From: Thiomicrorhabdus sp. Milos-T2
GTDB lineage: Bacteria > Pseudomonadota > Gammaproteobacteria > Thiomicrospirales > Thiomicrospiraceae
DNA: 64,000 nucleotides
Direction: 5' to 3'
Assembly: GCF_000702325.1 (NCBI RefSeq)
Contig: NZ_KL370892.1
Span: 310,001-374,000, forward strand
Shown piece by piece: positions 15,140 through 25,420 of this stretch; the stretch's first letter is position 1; each line of letters begins with the position of its first letter. The notes under the pieces were generated by a model. It saw nothing but the letters and a program-made list of their open reading frames with translations. It did no database searches and was not told the DNA's origin. The position numbers were made by a program, and so were the translations under genes.

Positions 15140-17224
15140 ATGACTGAACTGAATCAAGCAGAAACAGCACCAAGCCAAACACCTTTAGAGCCTGAAAAAG
15201 GACAATCACAAGGTAATCGTCCAAAAAAACCCAGTGTTTTTTTGAACTTTATTGCCTCAATGAACCTAGCCGTAACTTTATTGATTATGCTCTCTATCGC
15301 TTCAGTAATTGGTACGGTTTTAAAACAAAACCAAACCATGCAAGACTACATCATTAAATTTGGTCCTTTTTGGTCACAGGTATTTAATGATTTAGGTTTG
15401 TTTCATGTTTATGGTGCAGCTTGGTTTGTTTTAGTTTTAGTTTTCTTACTCTTTTCAACCAGTGTTTGTGTGACCAGAAACACTCCTGGTTTCTTAAAAG
15501 ACTTTAAACAGTTCAGCGAGAAGCTTTCTAAAAATGCCATTAAACACCAACCTAACAGTGCCATAGTTGAAAGCCATTTAGCGATAGAAGAGCAACAGGG
15601 TTATGCTAAAGCACTCCTTGAAAACAAGGGTTATAAGACTAAAGTGCACCAACGTAATGATGGTAGCGTTACCGTAGCGGGTTTAAAAGGTCGCTGGAAC
15701 CGTTTAGGTTATTTCTTTACTCATATCGCAATTATTGTTATTTGTGTAGGCGCTCTTCTAGATAGTAATTTACTGCTTAAGTTCCGTGAATTAAGCGGGG
15801 ATTTAAAAGCTGAAACCCGAACTGTAAGTTTAGATAAAATTCCCCAGCAATCTTGGTTAGGGCCAGAAAATCTATCATTCCGTGGATCAGTTAATGTCCC
15901 TGAAGGTGAAAAAACTGATGTTCTATTTTTACCTTATGAAGATGGCTATCTAGTCCAAAAATTGCCCTTTACAGTGGTTAATGAAGATTTCCGTATTAAA
16001 TATTACGATACAGGTATGCCAAAATCATTTGAAAGTGACTTGATTTTAACCGCACCTGATTTAGATAAACCTATCAGAAAAACCATTAAGGTTAACCACC
16101 CTTTATATTACAAAAACTACGCGATTTACCAATCTTCTTTTGGCGACGGTGGAACTAAGTTAAAGCTTAAAATTCACCCATTATTATCACCCATTGAAAA
16201 CTCTATTAAGCTTAATACCCAAGTTAACGGCATTGAACCTTTAAAAACTCCTGTAGGTACTTTTAAAGCAGAATTTAATGACTTTAAAATGCACAATATT
16301 GTCCCGGCGACAGAGGAAGAGAGAAAACTTACCGGACACAAAATGCATAACAATGGCCCAACCATTATCTTTAAAGTTCGTAACGAACAAGGTAAAGCAT
16401 GGGAATATGAAAATTATATGCTGCCATCTAAACAAGAAAATCGTTGGTTCTTTATGACAGGTGTGCGCACAAGCAATGCTGAACCATTTAGATATCTATT
16501 TATTCCTGCCGATGCACAACGTAAAAAAGAACGCTTCTTTAAGTTCTTAATTAGCTTAAATAATCCTTTAAAAATTAAATCACTATTTACAAAGTTATAT
16601 CCTAAAGAAGCCAATATATCGCAAAAAACTTACGACATTCAAATTAAATTACTACAACAACTCATCATGTTATTCCGTAACAAAGGCTTTAAGGGTATTA
16701 CTGGGTTTGTTGAAAAAAATGTTCCAGAAGCTGATCGTAAAAAAGTCTCTGATTACTACTTTGCCCAAACCAGCCTTGCTTTACAAACCCTATATATGGA
16801 TATATTGATTCAAGAAGGTGTCGCTAAAACTCAAGATGATGATATTTCTGAATTTGATAAAACCTGGTTTGAAGATGCATTAAATACCATTACTAGCTTA
16901 TCAGCCTATGGTCCACCCATGTATTTTGAAATTGATAGTTTTACAGAGGTTCAAGCAACAGGGTTACAAATTACTAAATCACCAGGTAAAGATGTCGTTT
17001 ACTTTGGTAGTGCAATGTTAATTATTGGGGTGTTTTTCTTATTCTACCTAAGACAACGTCGTGCTTGGATTCATGTTGAGCAAAAAACCGATGAAAATGG
17101 TGATAATGATGGAACAGAAATCACTGTTGCCGCCAAAGATAATAGAAATTTACCGGAAACCACTACAGAATTTGAATCTATTGTGACTAAGATTCAAGAT
17201 TATAATAATAAGTCACAAACTTAA
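15140..17224 (+). CDS. resB: Cytochrome c biogenesis protein ResB/Ccs1
   Basis: 694 residues. Three N-terminal membrane helices (near residues 33-60, 83-107 and 188-210) precede a very large periplasmic domain, with a last helix near 635-655 (VVYFGSAMLIIGVFFLFYL). This is the ResB layout; ResB and ResC/CcsA form the system II haem handler and cytochrome c synthetase. It is longer than many ResB proteins because of a helical insert at about residues 450-570. ccsB follows 85 bp downstream and a DsbA-like oxidoreductase after that, giving a cytochrome c maturation operon. Such a pathway supplies the diheme peroxidase encoded at 21460. Confidence 0.92.
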   Translation: MTELNQAETAPSQTPLEPEKGQSQGNRPKKPSVFLNFIASMNLAVTLLIMLSIASVIGTVLKQNQTMQDYIIKFGPFWSQVFNDLGLFHVYGAAWFVLVLVFLLFSTSVCVTRNTPGFLKDFKQFSEKLSKNAIKHQPNSAIVESHLAIEEQQGYAKALLENKGYKTKVHQRNDGSVTVAGLKGRWNRLGYFFTHIAIIVICVGALLDSNLLLKFRELSGDLKAETRTVSLDKIPQQSWLGPENLSFRGSVNVPEGEKTDVLFLPYEDGYLVQKLPFTVVNEDFRIKYYDTGMPKSFESDLILTAPDLDKPIRKTIKVNHPLYYKNYAIYQSSFGDGGTKLKLKIHPLLSPIENSIKLNTQVNGIEPLKTPVGTFKAEFNDFKMHNIVPATEEERKLTGHKMHNNGPTIIFKVRNEQGKAWEYENYMLPSKQENRWFFMTGVRTSNAEPFRYLFIPADAQRKKERFFKFLISLNNPLKIKSLFTKLYPKEANISQKTYDIQIKLLQQLIMLFRNKGFKGITGFVEKNVPEADRKKVSDYYFAQTSLALQTLYMDILIQEGVAKTQDDDISEFDKTWFEDALNTITSLSAYGPPMYFEIDSFTEVQATGLQITKSPGKDVVYFGSAMLIIGVFFLFYLRQRRAWIHVEQKTDENGDNDGTEITVAAKDNRNLPETTTEFESIVTKIQDYNNKSQT

Positions 17225-17309
17225 AAATTAACCCGAGAGCTTTAAATAAGTTGCATAAGTATTATGTCAGCTCTCGATCTTAATTCACAAACGCAATAAG
17301 GCTACGATT

Positions 17310-18488
17310 ATGCAAACTGCAAACTATATGGATGAATTTAAAGATTCAAAAAAAACATCCCTATCAATAAGAGATATTGCCTGGGCAATATTTGTTATTT
17401 TAGGGGCATTATATGCATGGAACCAATACGGCAGCTTAATGGATCAATTTGAAGTAGGAATCCTATCTGGTGTTACGGTTGGTTTAATTGTTCTCGGTAA
17501 ACTGTGGCGAAGTATTCAACAGCTTACCCTTTGGGTAACAGGTTTAACATTCTTAGCATTGTGGAGTTATCAGATTCACGGCAACGTGATTACGGCAAAT
17601 GAGCAAGCTTTCTTCCTCAAGTTCTTAGTATCCAGTCAATCCGCGACTATGTGGATGAGCGCTTTATTTGTGCTTGCTGGCATCACCTACTTTTTTGCTC
17701 TCTTTACTAAATCAGAATTTGCCGGTAAAAGTGCCTCTGTATTTGCTTGGAGTGCGGTTACTTTTGGCTTAGTCGGAATGATGGTTCGCTGGCGTGAATC
17801 CTATATTATCAATTTTGATTACGGCCATATTCCCGTCAGTAGTTTATATGAAGTATTCATACTATTTACTGTGATTACCGGTCTTTTATACCTGTTTTAT
17901 GAACAACGCTACAAAACTCGTGCATTAGGCGGTTTTGTTATGCTGGTTATCAGTGCGGCCGTAGCATTCTTGCTATGGTATACCTTTGATAAACAAGCAA
18001 ACGTGATTCAACCACTAGTTCCTGCTTTAAAAAGCTACTGGATGAAAATACACGTTCCAGCTAACTTTATTGGTTACGGTGCATTCTCTATTGCTGCCAT
18101 GATTGGTTTAGCTTATCTAATAACAAACAAAGCGCTTGAGAAAAATCCAGATAGCGGTTTTGCTAAAACAATGCCATCTCTAGATATGATGGATGACTTA
18201 ATGTACAAAGTCATCTCTTTAGGCTTTGCCTTCTTTACGATTGCTACGGTATTAGGAGCAATGTGGGCGGCAGAAGCCTGGGGTGGATATTGGTCATGGG
18301 ATCCAAAAGAGACTTGGGCATTAATTGTTTGGCTTAACTATGCGGCTTGGTTACATATTCGTATGTCTAAGGGCTTCCGTGGTGCACCAATGGCTTGGTG
18401 GGCTTTAATAGGTTTATTAGTGACAACTTTCGCCTTCTTAGGGGTAAACATGTTCTTGTCAGGTTTACACTCTTACGGCGAACTATAA
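17310..18488 (+). CDS. ccsB: System II cytochrome c synthase subunit CcsB (ResC/CcsA type)
   Basis: 392 residues, polytopic (about eight helices). The haem-binding tryptophan-rich WWD-type motif is plain: WGGYWSWDPKETWALIVW near residue 325, with conserved His residues in KIHVPANFIGYG and LHIRMSKG. It ligates haem to apocytochromes at the periplasmic face with ResB. The downstream dsbA-like gene starts 15 bases after its stop codon, behind a good AAAGGAT ribosome site, so the three genes probably form one operon. Confidence 0.94.
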   Translation: MQTANYMDEFKDSKKTSLSIRDIAWAIFVILGALYAWNQYGSLMDQFEVGILSGVTVGLIVLGKLWRSIQQLTLWVTGLTFLALWSYQIHGNVITANEQAFFLKFLVSSQSATMWMSALFVLAGITYFFALFTKSEFAGKSASVFAWSAVTFGLVGMMVRWRESYIINFDYGHIPVSSLYEVFILFTVITGLLYLFYEQRYKTRALGGFVMLVISAAVAFLLWYTFDKQANVIQPLVPALKSYWMKIHVPANFIGYGAFSIAAMIGLAYLITNKALEKNPDSGFAKTMPSLDMMDDLMYKVISLGFAFFTIATVLGAMWAAEAWGGYWSWDPKETWALIVWLNYAAWLHIRMSKGFRGAPMAWWALIGLLVTTFAFLGVNMFLSGLHSYGEL

Positions 18489-18503
18489 TAAAAGGATATA
18501 AGT

Positions 18504-19130
18504 ATGCAACGTAGAGCATTTCTAGCAGGCTGTACAGGCCTGTTAGCCGCTAACAGTCTACCCGCCTTTTCTGCTAGTAGTTTTGGCTTAGTAGAAGGTG
18601 TGGAATACAAATTAGTTCCACAACCTCAACCAACTATGCCTTACCCAAAAAAAGTAGTCGAAGTTTTTGGCTACTCTTGCCCGCATTGCTATCACTTAGA
18701 ACCAAGCTTAAATGAGTGGTTAAAAAACAAACCAAAAGACATCCATTTTGAACGTATGCCGGTAGTATTTAATAACCCTAATTGGATATTTATGGCTCGT
18801 GTGTTTTTTACCGCTCAAGAATTAGGCGTTATTGAACAATCTCACAAACCCTTTTTTGACGCCTTACATAGAGATAAAAAAGAGTTGTTTACGGTTGAAG
18901 CTATTGCTAAATTTTTTACCCAATTTGGTGTTAAAGAATCTGATTTCATCAATAACTTTAAAAGTTTTAAGGTGGATCAATTAGTTCGTAAAGCCGCTAA
19001 ATTAACACGCGCTTATGGCGTTGAAGGTGTGCCTGCAATTATCGTTAATGGTAAATATATTACCGATGTTGGTATGAATGGCAGTCGCGATAATATGTGG
19101 AATGCAGTTAACAATTTAGCTAATAAATAA
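18504..19130 (+). CDS. dsbA: Thiol:disulfide interchange protein DsbA
   Basis: 208 residues. The signal peptide has a twin-arginine-like start (MQRRAFLAG) and ends PAFSA. The active site GYSCPHCYHLE (CPHC, the DsbA dipeptide PH) lies near residues 55-60, and the cis-proline loop GVEGVPAIIVNG near residue 175. DsbA oxidises cysteine pairs in the periplasm. Placement after resB-ccsB links it to handling apocytochrome cysteines. In Pseudomonas dsbA also lies close to engB and polA. Confidence 0.93.
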   Translation: MQRRAFLAGCTGLLAANSLPAFSASSFGLVEGVEYKLVPQPQPTMPYPKKVVEVFGYSCPHCYHLEPSLNEWLKNKPKDIHFERMPVVFNNPNWIFMARVFFTAQELGVIEQSHKPFFDALHRDKKELFTVEAIAKFFTQFGVKESDFINNFKSFKVDQLVRKAAKLTRAYGVEGVPAIIVNGKYITDVGMNGSRDNMWNAVNNLANK

Positions 19131-19244
19131 TTTTTTTCTTGCGGGGGAACCTTTCCTCGCAACCTACCTATCTAAAAATTCTTAAACAATAATCCTTAAT
19201 CAATAATCATTAAATAAATCAGCCAAGATGCTTAATTTAAAGCC

Positions 19245-19256
19245 ACCAGGCCTGGT
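19245..19256. repeat. Iterated palindrome downstream of dsbA
   Basis: Perfect ACCAGGCCTGGT in the 394-bp gap 19131-19524, which also holds MITE copy D. A weak G-rich inverted repeat (19139-19162) precedes it. No other feature was seen in the gap. Confidence 0.9.
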
Positions 19257-19290
19257 TATTTGATTTTTTAGTCTTCATAATAAACTCAAT

Positions 19291-19449
19291 GAGACCTTTG
19301 CACGAGATAGGTGCGAAAGAAAAATGAGGAAAAATTTACCTGATTGCGGCGGAAAACGAAGGGAATAGCTAGCTATTCGCAAGTTTTTCAACAAAAATTG
19401 GGGAAATTTTACCCATTTTTACTCGTGCATATTCTCGTGCAAAGGTCTC
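19291..19449 (-). mobile_element. MITE-like element, copy D
   Basis: 159 bp, minimal form in reverse orientation relative to copies A-C. Perfect GAGACCTTTGCACGAGA ends. Flanks (TCAAT / AATAT) do not give a clean duplication. It lies upstream of the acetolactate synthase gene; copy E lies downstream in the same orientation. Confidence 0.88.
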
Positions 19450-19524
19450 AATATTAAAAACAGACCCTCTTATTTAGTTTTTACTAAAATGATGGGCAAT
19501 CTACCTTAAAAAAGCGAGCAAGCA

Positions 19525-21180
19525 ATGAAAGCGGCTAATCTATTTGTTAAATGCCTTGAAAATGAAAACGTTGAATACATTTTTGGTATTCCCGGTGAAG
19601 AAAACCTAGATATTATGGATGCCCTGCTTGATTCCGAAATAGATTTTATTACCACTCGCCATGAACAAGGCGCGGCTTATATGGCCGACGTTTATGGGCG
19701 TTTAACTGGAAAACCTGGCGTTTGTCTTTCTACCTTAGGGCCAGGCGCCACAAATTTAGTTACCGGTGTTGCTGATGCCAATATGGATAATGCTCCTTTA
19801 GTCGCCATTGCCGGTCAGGCTGCAACTACTCGTCTTCACAAAGAATCTCATCAGGTAGTGGATTTAGTGAGTATGTTTAAACCTATTACCAAATACTCCA
19901 CTCAAGTTTTAGAACCTGAAACCATTCCTGAAGTAGTGCGTAAAGCCTTTAAATTAGCCCAAGCTGAAAAACCCGGTGCAACTTTTATTGATTTACCCGA
20001 AAATATTACTGAAATGCATACGGATGAAGCCCCGCTACCCACCAGCACCAATCGTTTAACTTTTGCTGACCGTAGCCTAATCAAACAAGCTGCAGAACTG
20101 GTAAAAAAAGCTAAATATCCACTTATATTAGTTGGTAATGGAGCGGTACGTTCACGGGCAGGAAGCCATATAGAAAACTTTGTTGAAACCCATAAAATTC
20201 CAGTAGTGAATACCTTTATGGCTAAAGGAATTATTCCTTTTTACTCGGATATGGCAATGGGAACCGCTGGACTGCAAAAAGGTGACTATGAAAATGCTGG
20301 CTTTGCTAAAGCCGATTTAATTATCTGTGTTGGTTTTGATATGGTTGAATATCACCCTCATCTTTGGAACCCAAATGGACAACACACAATTATTCATATT
20401 GATACCAAAAAAGCAGAAGTAGATAACCGCTATATTCCAGAAATAGAACTCATCGGCAATATTGGCCCTAACCTATCTGCTTTAGGGGATGCCTTAAGTG
20501 ACACCCTTTCTAACCCTATAAACAGTAGTCAAATAGACTTTTATTTACGCGATGCCATGATTAAAGAGATGAATCGTTGCCGTAAAAGTGATGCTTGGCC
20601 AATGCTACCGCAAAAAATAATTTGGGATTTACGAACTGCCATGCAATCAGAAGATATTGCGATAAGTGATGTAGGTGCCCACAAGATGTGGATGGCACGT
20701 ATGTTTCGTTGCGATGAACCCAATACCTGTATTATCTCAAATGGCTTTGCTGGTATGGGTATTGCTGTACCAGGTGCAATTGCGGCAAAACTCGCTTATC
20801 CAGAAAAAGGCGTGGTTGCGGTAACAGGTGATGCAGGATTCATGATGAATTCTCAAGAAATTGAGACCGCATTAAGATCCAACACCCCTATTGTTATTCT
20901 TATTTGGAATGACAGCCAATATGGTTTAATAGAATGGAAGCAAAAACGCCGTTTTGGTCGCTCAGCCTATATTGATTTTAAAAATCCAAACTTTGTGGAT
21001 TATGCAGAATCATTTGGGGCTAAAGGGGTTAGAATTGAAAAAGCTGCTGAACTTTTACCGGTATTACAAACAGCATTAAAAACACCAACAGTCACGGTTA
21101 TTGACTGTCCTGTTAATTACTCTGAAAATGATCGTTTAACAGAACTACTTGGTAATGTATTGTCGGAAATTAATGCATAA
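19525..21180 (+). CDS. alsS: Acetolactate synthase, catabolic type, catalytic subunit
   Basis: 551 residues, a thiamine-diphosphate enzyme condensing two pyruvates to 2-acetolactate. Features are the N-terminal GIPGEENLDIMDAL, the catalytic Glu in TTRHEQGAAYMADVYGR, and the cofactor-binding region VTGDAGFMMNSQEIETALR...WNDSQYG. No regulatory-subunit gene (ilvN) and no decarboxylase gene (alsD) is adjacent, which favours the catabolic AlsS/BudB type, but use in valine synthesis cannot be excluded. The gene stands alone, bracketed by MITE copies D and E. Confidence 0.85.
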   Translation: MKAANLFVKCLENENVEYIFGIPGEENLDIMDALLDSEIDFITTRHEQGAAYMADVYGRLTGKPGVCLSTLGPGATNLVTGVADANMDNAPLVAIAGQAATTRLHKESHQVVDLVSMFKPITKYSTQVLEPETIPEVVRKAFKLAQAEKPGATFIDLPENITEMHTDEAPLPTSTNRLTFADRSLIKQAAELVKKAKYPLILVGNGAVRSRAGSHIENFVETHKIPVVNTFMAKGIIPFYSDMAMGTAGLQKGDYENAGFAKADLIICVGFDMVEYHPHLWNPNGQHTIIHIDTKKAEVDNRYIPEIELIGNIGPNLSALGDALSDTLSNPINSSQIDFYLRDAMIKEMNRCRKSDAWPMLPQKIIWDLRTAMQSEDIAISDVGAHKMWMARMFRCDEPNTCIISNGFAGMGIAVPGAIAAKLAYPEKGVVAVTGDAGFMMNSQEIETALRSNTPIVILIWNDSQYGLIEWKQKRRFGRSAYIDFKNPNFVDYAESFGAKGVRIEKAAELLPVLQTALKTPTVTVIDCPVNYSENDRLTELLGNVLSEINA

Positions 21181-21238
21181 ATAAGAGCTTTACCTAATTA
21201 GTAAATAGAGAATAGAGACCTTGAAAAAGTCTCTAATA

Positions 21239-21422
21239 GAGGCCTTTGCACGAGATAGGTGCGAAAGAAAAATGAGGTAAAATTTGCCTGATTGCGGCGG
21301 AAAACGCAGGGAATAGCTAGCTATTCGCAAGTTGTCGCCCAACGGAAGTGCCCTTGGGGTACAACAAAAATCGGGTGAATTTTAACCATTTTTACTCGTA
21401 CATACTCTCGTGCAAAGGTCTC
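21239..21422 (-). mobile_element. MITE-like element, copy E (one nested insert)
   Basis: 184 bp with ends GAGGCCTTTGCACGAGA (one change) and TCTCGTGCAAAGGTCTC. A perfect 5-bp duplication TAATA is at 21234-21238 and 21423-21427. A 28-bp insert at about 21334-21361 corresponds to those in copies G and H. A short relic (GAGACCTTG...AGTCTC) lies just upstream at 21213-21233. Confidence 0.9.
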
Positions 21423-21459
21423 TAATAAATAATGATTTTTAATCGTTTAGGATAATTTT

Positions 21460-22515
21460 ATGAAACGTCGTCTATTTAATTATTTACTACCAGGCCTGAT
21501 AACTTTAAGTTTAGTGGGTTGTAACCAACAAGATACGAGTCAACTTAACTTCGAAAAAACGGCTTATGAACCTACTATTTTAAGTAATGCAGTAGAAAAT
21601 TCACGAACCAAATATAATCAGCCGCTTCCAAAACTCGAAGATCTTCATCTAAATACAAAAAAAGTAACCTTAGGTAATCGTCTCTATCACGATACTCGCC
21701 TTTCTGGTAACGGAAAATTAATGTGCGCCAGTTGTCATGGCTTATCTATCGGTGGCGATGACAATATGCCGGTTGCTCTAGGTATTGATGGACAAAAAGG
21801 TCCTATTAATGCACCGACGGTATTAAATAGTGGTTTTAACTTTAAACAATTTTGGGATGGTCGAGCTCGTAACTTACGTAATCAAGCTGAAGGCCCTGTA
21901 GCAAACCCAATTGAAATGGGTGCTAAATGGGAAAATGTCGTTCCAAGAATTCAAGCCGTTAATAAATACCAACAATGGTTTAAAGAAATTTATCCTCAAG
22001 AAGGTATTACCAAATTTACTATCACTGATGCTATTGCTGAATTTGAGCGTAGCTTAATTACTCCTGCACCCATAGATGCATATTTGCATGGGGACGATAA
22101 CGCTTTAACGACTAGCCAAAAAGCCGGTTACAAGCTGTTTCAATCTTATGGTTGTGTTGCCTGTCATCAAGGGGTTAACTTTGGTTCTAATATGATGCAA
22201 AAATTTGGTGCCTTAAAAGCCTATTTTTCAGATAAAGATGAAACAACGGTTGATAAAGGTCTCTATAACATTACCAAAAAAGCAGCGCATAAAAATGTTT
22301 TTAAAGTACCTACTTTAAGAAACATTGAGCTAACCGCACCCTATTTTCACAATGCTGGAGCCAAAACATTGGATGAAGCAATTAATGTAATGGGATTAAA
22401 TCAGTTAGGCCGTCAAATTCCTGATGAAGACCGTACCAAGATAGCTAGTTTCCTTACCGCCTTAACCGGTACTTTAGATGTTAAACCATTACCAGCACCT
22501 AAAGACGGCGAATAA
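21460..22515 (+). CDS. Diheme cytochrome c peroxidase (CcpA/MauG family), lipoprotein
   Basis: 351 residues. The lipobox LSLVGC gives a lipidated Cys about residue 21. Two c-type haem sites are visible: CASCHG (about residue 90) and CVACHQG (about residue 230), the diheme peroxidase arrangement. The C-terminal [20 protein letters not shown] is a family hallmark. It reduces H2O2 with electrons from cytochrome c or a similar donor in the periplasm. The chemoreceptor gene starts 14 bases after its stop codon, so the two are probably co-expressed. The start [10 protein letters not shown] is supported by the signal sequence. Confidence 0.93.
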   Translation: MKRRLFNYLLPGLITLSLVGCNQQDTSQLNFEKTAYEPTILSNAVENSRTKYNQPLPKLEDLHLNTKKVTLGNRLYHDTRLSGNGKLMCASCHGLSIGGDDNMPVALGIDGQKGPINAPTVLNSGFNFKQFWDGRARNLRNQAEGPVANPIEMGAKWENVVPRIQAVNKYQQWFKEIYPQEGITKFTITDAIAEFERSLITPAPIDAYLHGDDNALTTSQKAGYKLFQSYGCVACHQGVNFGSNMMQKFGALKAYFSDKDETTVDKGLYNITKKAAHKNVFKVPTLRNIELTAPYFHNAGAKTLDEAINVMGLNQLGRQIPDEDRTKIASFLTALTGTLDVKPLPAPKDGE

Positions 22516-22529
22516 GCGGGAGAGAAAAT

Positions 22530-24548
22530 ATGCAACAGTTATCACAAAAAATTATCATGCTCCTTATTGCAGTCATTATGTTTGCTGTAGGAACGGTTAT
22601 TTTAATTAAACCTTCTATTAACACAACTCATCATGAAAAATATCAAGAAGCGTTTTCTAAGCTAGAAAACCACTATTTACGAATGAGTGAAAATGCTTTT
22701 AAAGCTGCTCAAGGAACGGTAGCGCATTACGATTTTATGCAATCTAACTTAGTTGTGTTAAAGCGTACAGCTAATGCAATGCAATTTTATCCTGAATATT
22801 TAGATAGCGACGCTATATCAAAACTTAAACCTGAAGTTGACGCTATTATTAATAATATTGAAGAACTAGATGGCTTGGCCATTGAGTTTATGCGAGTAAA
22901 TTCATTACTAAATAACTCTAAAATGTATTTACCTATTTTGATTAATGAGTACAGAGTTAAAGAAACTACCATGCATATGAAGCAATTACTGTCTTTTTTA
23001 GAAAAACAGATTATGCTTTATCAATCAGGTAGCAGTAACGTTTCAGAACAACAAATATTACAAACCTTTAAAACTGTTGCTAAATATACAACCGCAATTA
23101 GTAAGCCTAACCTAATTAATTTAAAAACTCATATTTCTATTATTTTGGAATACCATAATTTAGTAACTAAAATTCTTAAAGAAATTAGTGAATCTAAAGT
23201 AGAAAATTCAATTGAAACGGCTAGTAAAACTTATTCAGAAGCCTATCAAAAAACCAATGCCTTAACGTTAATGCTAACTAATGTATTAATTGGTCTTGTT
23301 GTAGCGCTTTTAGTGATAGTTGGTGTACTTGTTATTAATGTTCAACGTAGTAATAAAGCAGCAGCTGAAGCAAGTGCTGATTTAGAAATAAAACTTTCTG
23401 AACTCGATCAACAAAAGCGGTTAGCTGATAAACAAGTTGAAGAAGTTAAAGAGGCGCAAATTAAAGTTGCGGCTCACCAAAAAGAATCAGAAGAAAATAA
23501 CACCAAACTGGTTGCAGCCATTGAACAAATTAATCAATTAATGGAAAAAGTCGCACAAGGTCATTTTGCTGAACGTCTAGAAGAAACTTTATTTCAAGGT
23601 GATTTAGCTAACCTCCGTAATAGTGTTCATAGTGCTTTAGATACACTGCAAGCTAGTATGAAAGAAATTGGTGAGGTTTCTGATAAATTATCTAATGGAG
23701 ATTTAAGTCGTAAAATTAATGGTCAATATAGTGGTGAATTAGGCTTAGTTAAAAATGCCATTAATGGTTCTATTGAAAACCTAGCTAAACTTATTTCTCA
23801 AGTCTCTTCGGTATCTTCTGGAATTCAGCAAAAAATTACAGAAGTACGTTCAGATTCAGATAATGTTGCTCAAAGCACAAATCGTCAATCAGAAACACTG
23901 ATTTTAACAATGCAAGCGGTTGATGATACCTCTGACAAAATTAAATCAAATACTCAAAATACTCAACATGCTGAACAAATTACGAGTGAACAAGTTGTAG
24001 TATTAAATGAAGGTATGTCGGTAATGACCGATATGGTGAGTGCAATGGATGACATTAAACACTCTTCAGAAAGTATTGTAGATATTATTAACCTTATTGA
24101 TAGTATTGCGTTTCAAACAAACTTACTCGCACTTAATGCGGCCGTTGAAGCAGCTCGTGCAGGTGAACAAGGTCGAGGCTTTGCTGTTGTTGCCGGAGAG
24201 GTTCGTAACTTAGCTGGTAAGTCAGCTGATGCGGCTAAAGACATTTCTAGCTTAATTGAAGACTCTAATAAAAAGGTTCAAACTGGGGTAAATTTAGTTA
24301 ATAATGTGAACCAATCATTGGATAATATCAAACACAAAGTAGAAGATTTACAATCTGCTGTAAAATCAATTAATGAAGCAAGTATTGATCAAAGCCACAG
24401 TGCGCAAAATATCACCCAAGCGGTTTCTGAAGCTGAAAATATCAGTAAACAGAATACTCAAATGATTAACAATACTGTTCATCAAATGAATTTAATGGTT
24501 GAAGCTTCTCAAGAATTAGATAGTGTTGTTCGCTCATTTAAGTTATAA
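22530..24548 (+). CDS. Methyl-accepting chemotaxis protein
   Basis: 672 residues. First membrane helix at residues about 8-27, then a ~210-residue helical periplasmic sensor region, then a second helix near 245-272. A coiled-coil stretch and HAMP-like repeats follow ([29 protein letters not shown]). The signalling hairpin tip [34 protein letters not shown] is textbook MCP. The ligand is unknown. The close coupling to the cytochrome c peroxidase gene suggests redox or peroxide taxis, which is inference from context. The palindrome-based terminator at 24606-24654 follows. Confidence 0.95.
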   Translation: MQQLSQKIIMLLIAVIMFAVGTVILIKPSINTTHHEKYQEAFSKLENHYLRMSENAFKAAQGTVAHYDFMQSNLVVLKRTANAMQFYPEYLDSDAISKLKPEVDAIINNIEELDGLAIEFMRVNSLLNNSKMYLPILINEYRVKETTMHMKQLLSFLEKQIMLYQSGSSNVSEQQILQTFKTVAKYTTAISKPNLINLKTHISIILEYHNLVTKILKEISESKVENSIETASKTYSEAYQKTNALTLMLTNVLIGLVVALLVIVGVLVINVQRSNKAAAEASADLEIKLSELDQQKRLADKQVEEVKEAQIKVAAHQKESEENNTKLVAAIEQINQLMEKVAQGHFAERLEETLFQGDLANLRNSVHSALDTLQASMKEIGEVSDKLSNGDLSRKINGQYSGELGLVKNAINGSIENLAKLISQVSSVSSGIQQKITEVRSDSDNVAQSTNRQSETLILTMQAVDDTSDKIKSNTQNTQHAEQITSEQVVVLNEGMSVMTDMVSAMDDIKHSSESIVDIINLIDSIAFQTNLLALNAAVEAARAGEQGRGFAVVAGEVRNLAGKSADAAKDISSLIEDSNKKVQTGVNLVNNVNQSLDNIKHKVEDLQSAVKSINEASIDQSHSAQNITQAVSEAENISKQNTQMINNTVHQMNLMVEASQELDSVVRSFKL

Positions 24549-24605
24549 ACTTAAACAAAGCTTTTAAATAACTACAAATAGATTAAAACAATCATGTAAT
24601 TTAAA

Positions 24606-24654
24606 ATACTCTACCTTACCAAGTTACCAGGCCTGGTAAGTTAGAGTATTTTTT
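24606..24654 (+). terminator. Terminator built on the iterated palindrome (core 24626-24637)
   Basis: The core ACCAGGCCTGGT is enclosed by an outer stem ATACTCTA (24606-24613) / TAGAGTAT (24642-24649) and followed by a T run. This is the clearest case where the palindrome forms part of a rho-independent terminator, here for the chemoreceptor gene. Confidence 0.8.
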
Positions 24655-24722
24655 GTTTGTATCATTATAATTTTGCAATTTTAAACTAATCGAGTCTAAT
24701 CTAATAATCTAAAGGAATTTCT

Positions 24723-25061
24723 ATGATTTATATAGAACGTGATAACCAGGGTGATATTCAAAATATTCAATTTTCACCAGGAACCAATTTAGAAGAAATT
24801 AGTTTACATGATCCCAAATTAAAACAATATATTGAGCAACAACCCAACGGTGATGAAATCATTCAAAAAGTGCTAAATCAACTCGATTTAGATATGGTTC
24901 GAGTCATTGAAGATTTAATTGATATTTTAATTGATAAGAATCTTATGTTATTTACAGATTTACCCGATCCGGTTCAAAATAAAATTCTTTTTAAGAAAAG
25001 TATTCGTAACATCTCTAACAACACTTCAATTATTGAAGACGAAGAGTTAATTAATTTTTAA
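24723..25061 (+). CDS. Small conserved protein ('tryptophan synthase beta-like')
   Basis: 112 residues, no signal peptide. It begins MIYIERDNQGDIQ and has the conserved central segment LDLDMVRVIEDLIDILIDKNLMLFTDLPDPVQNKIL. This resembles a small gammaproteobacterial family that databases label tryptophan synthase beta-like, a label carrying no demonstrated function. It is acidic and mainly helical. A good AAAGGAA ribosome site precedes the ATG. Structured repeat copy 2 follows directly. Confidence 0.75.
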   Translation: MIYIERDNQGDIQNIQFSPGTNLEEISLHDPKLKQYIEQQPNGDEIIQKVLNQLDLDMVRVIEDLIDILIDKNLMLFTDLPDPVQNKILFKKSIRNISNNTSIIEDEELINF

Positions 25062-25083
25062 GCACTTTATTTGTAATAAATTG

Positions 25084-25409
25084 ATTATCAGATTTGAGTT
25101 ATTTACCACTTTTGTGATGTTGAAGATTGAAGCTTGGACAAACGCCTTAACTCCCCTTGTAATAAATGGTGCAAGGTTCTTAGTGAAGTGAACGGTAAAA
25201 AAACGCTGCTGTTTGAGCGAAGCGAGTTCAGCGTTTTCAGTTCACAAGCTTAGAACTTGCCCATTTATGGAGCGGGGTTTGTTTTTTGGTTACTTTTTGC
25301 CAAATTGCAAAAAGTAACGGGAAGCCTGAGTGACAAAATTTAAGGCAAAGGCTTAATATTTAAAAGGCTTCTCAATCACTGTACTGTCTGATTTAATTTG
25401 AGTTTTTAC
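25084..25409 (+). repeat. Structured ~330-bp non-coding repeat, copy 2
   Basis: Very similar to copy 1 (13743-14070), including the long hairpin around the AAAACGCTG / CAGCGTTTT stem and the GTTAC...GTAAC hairpin. It lacks the micro-inserts of copy 3. It fills the 359-bp gap 25062-25420 between a plus-strand gene end and the recQ end; nothing else was seen there. Confidence 0.85.
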
Positions 25410-25420
25410 TCTTTTTTTAT

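Noticed and set aside
19291-21422. Composite transposon carrying alsS
   Set aside because: Copy E has its own perfect target duplication, so the flanking MITEs look independently inserted; no shared outer duplication.
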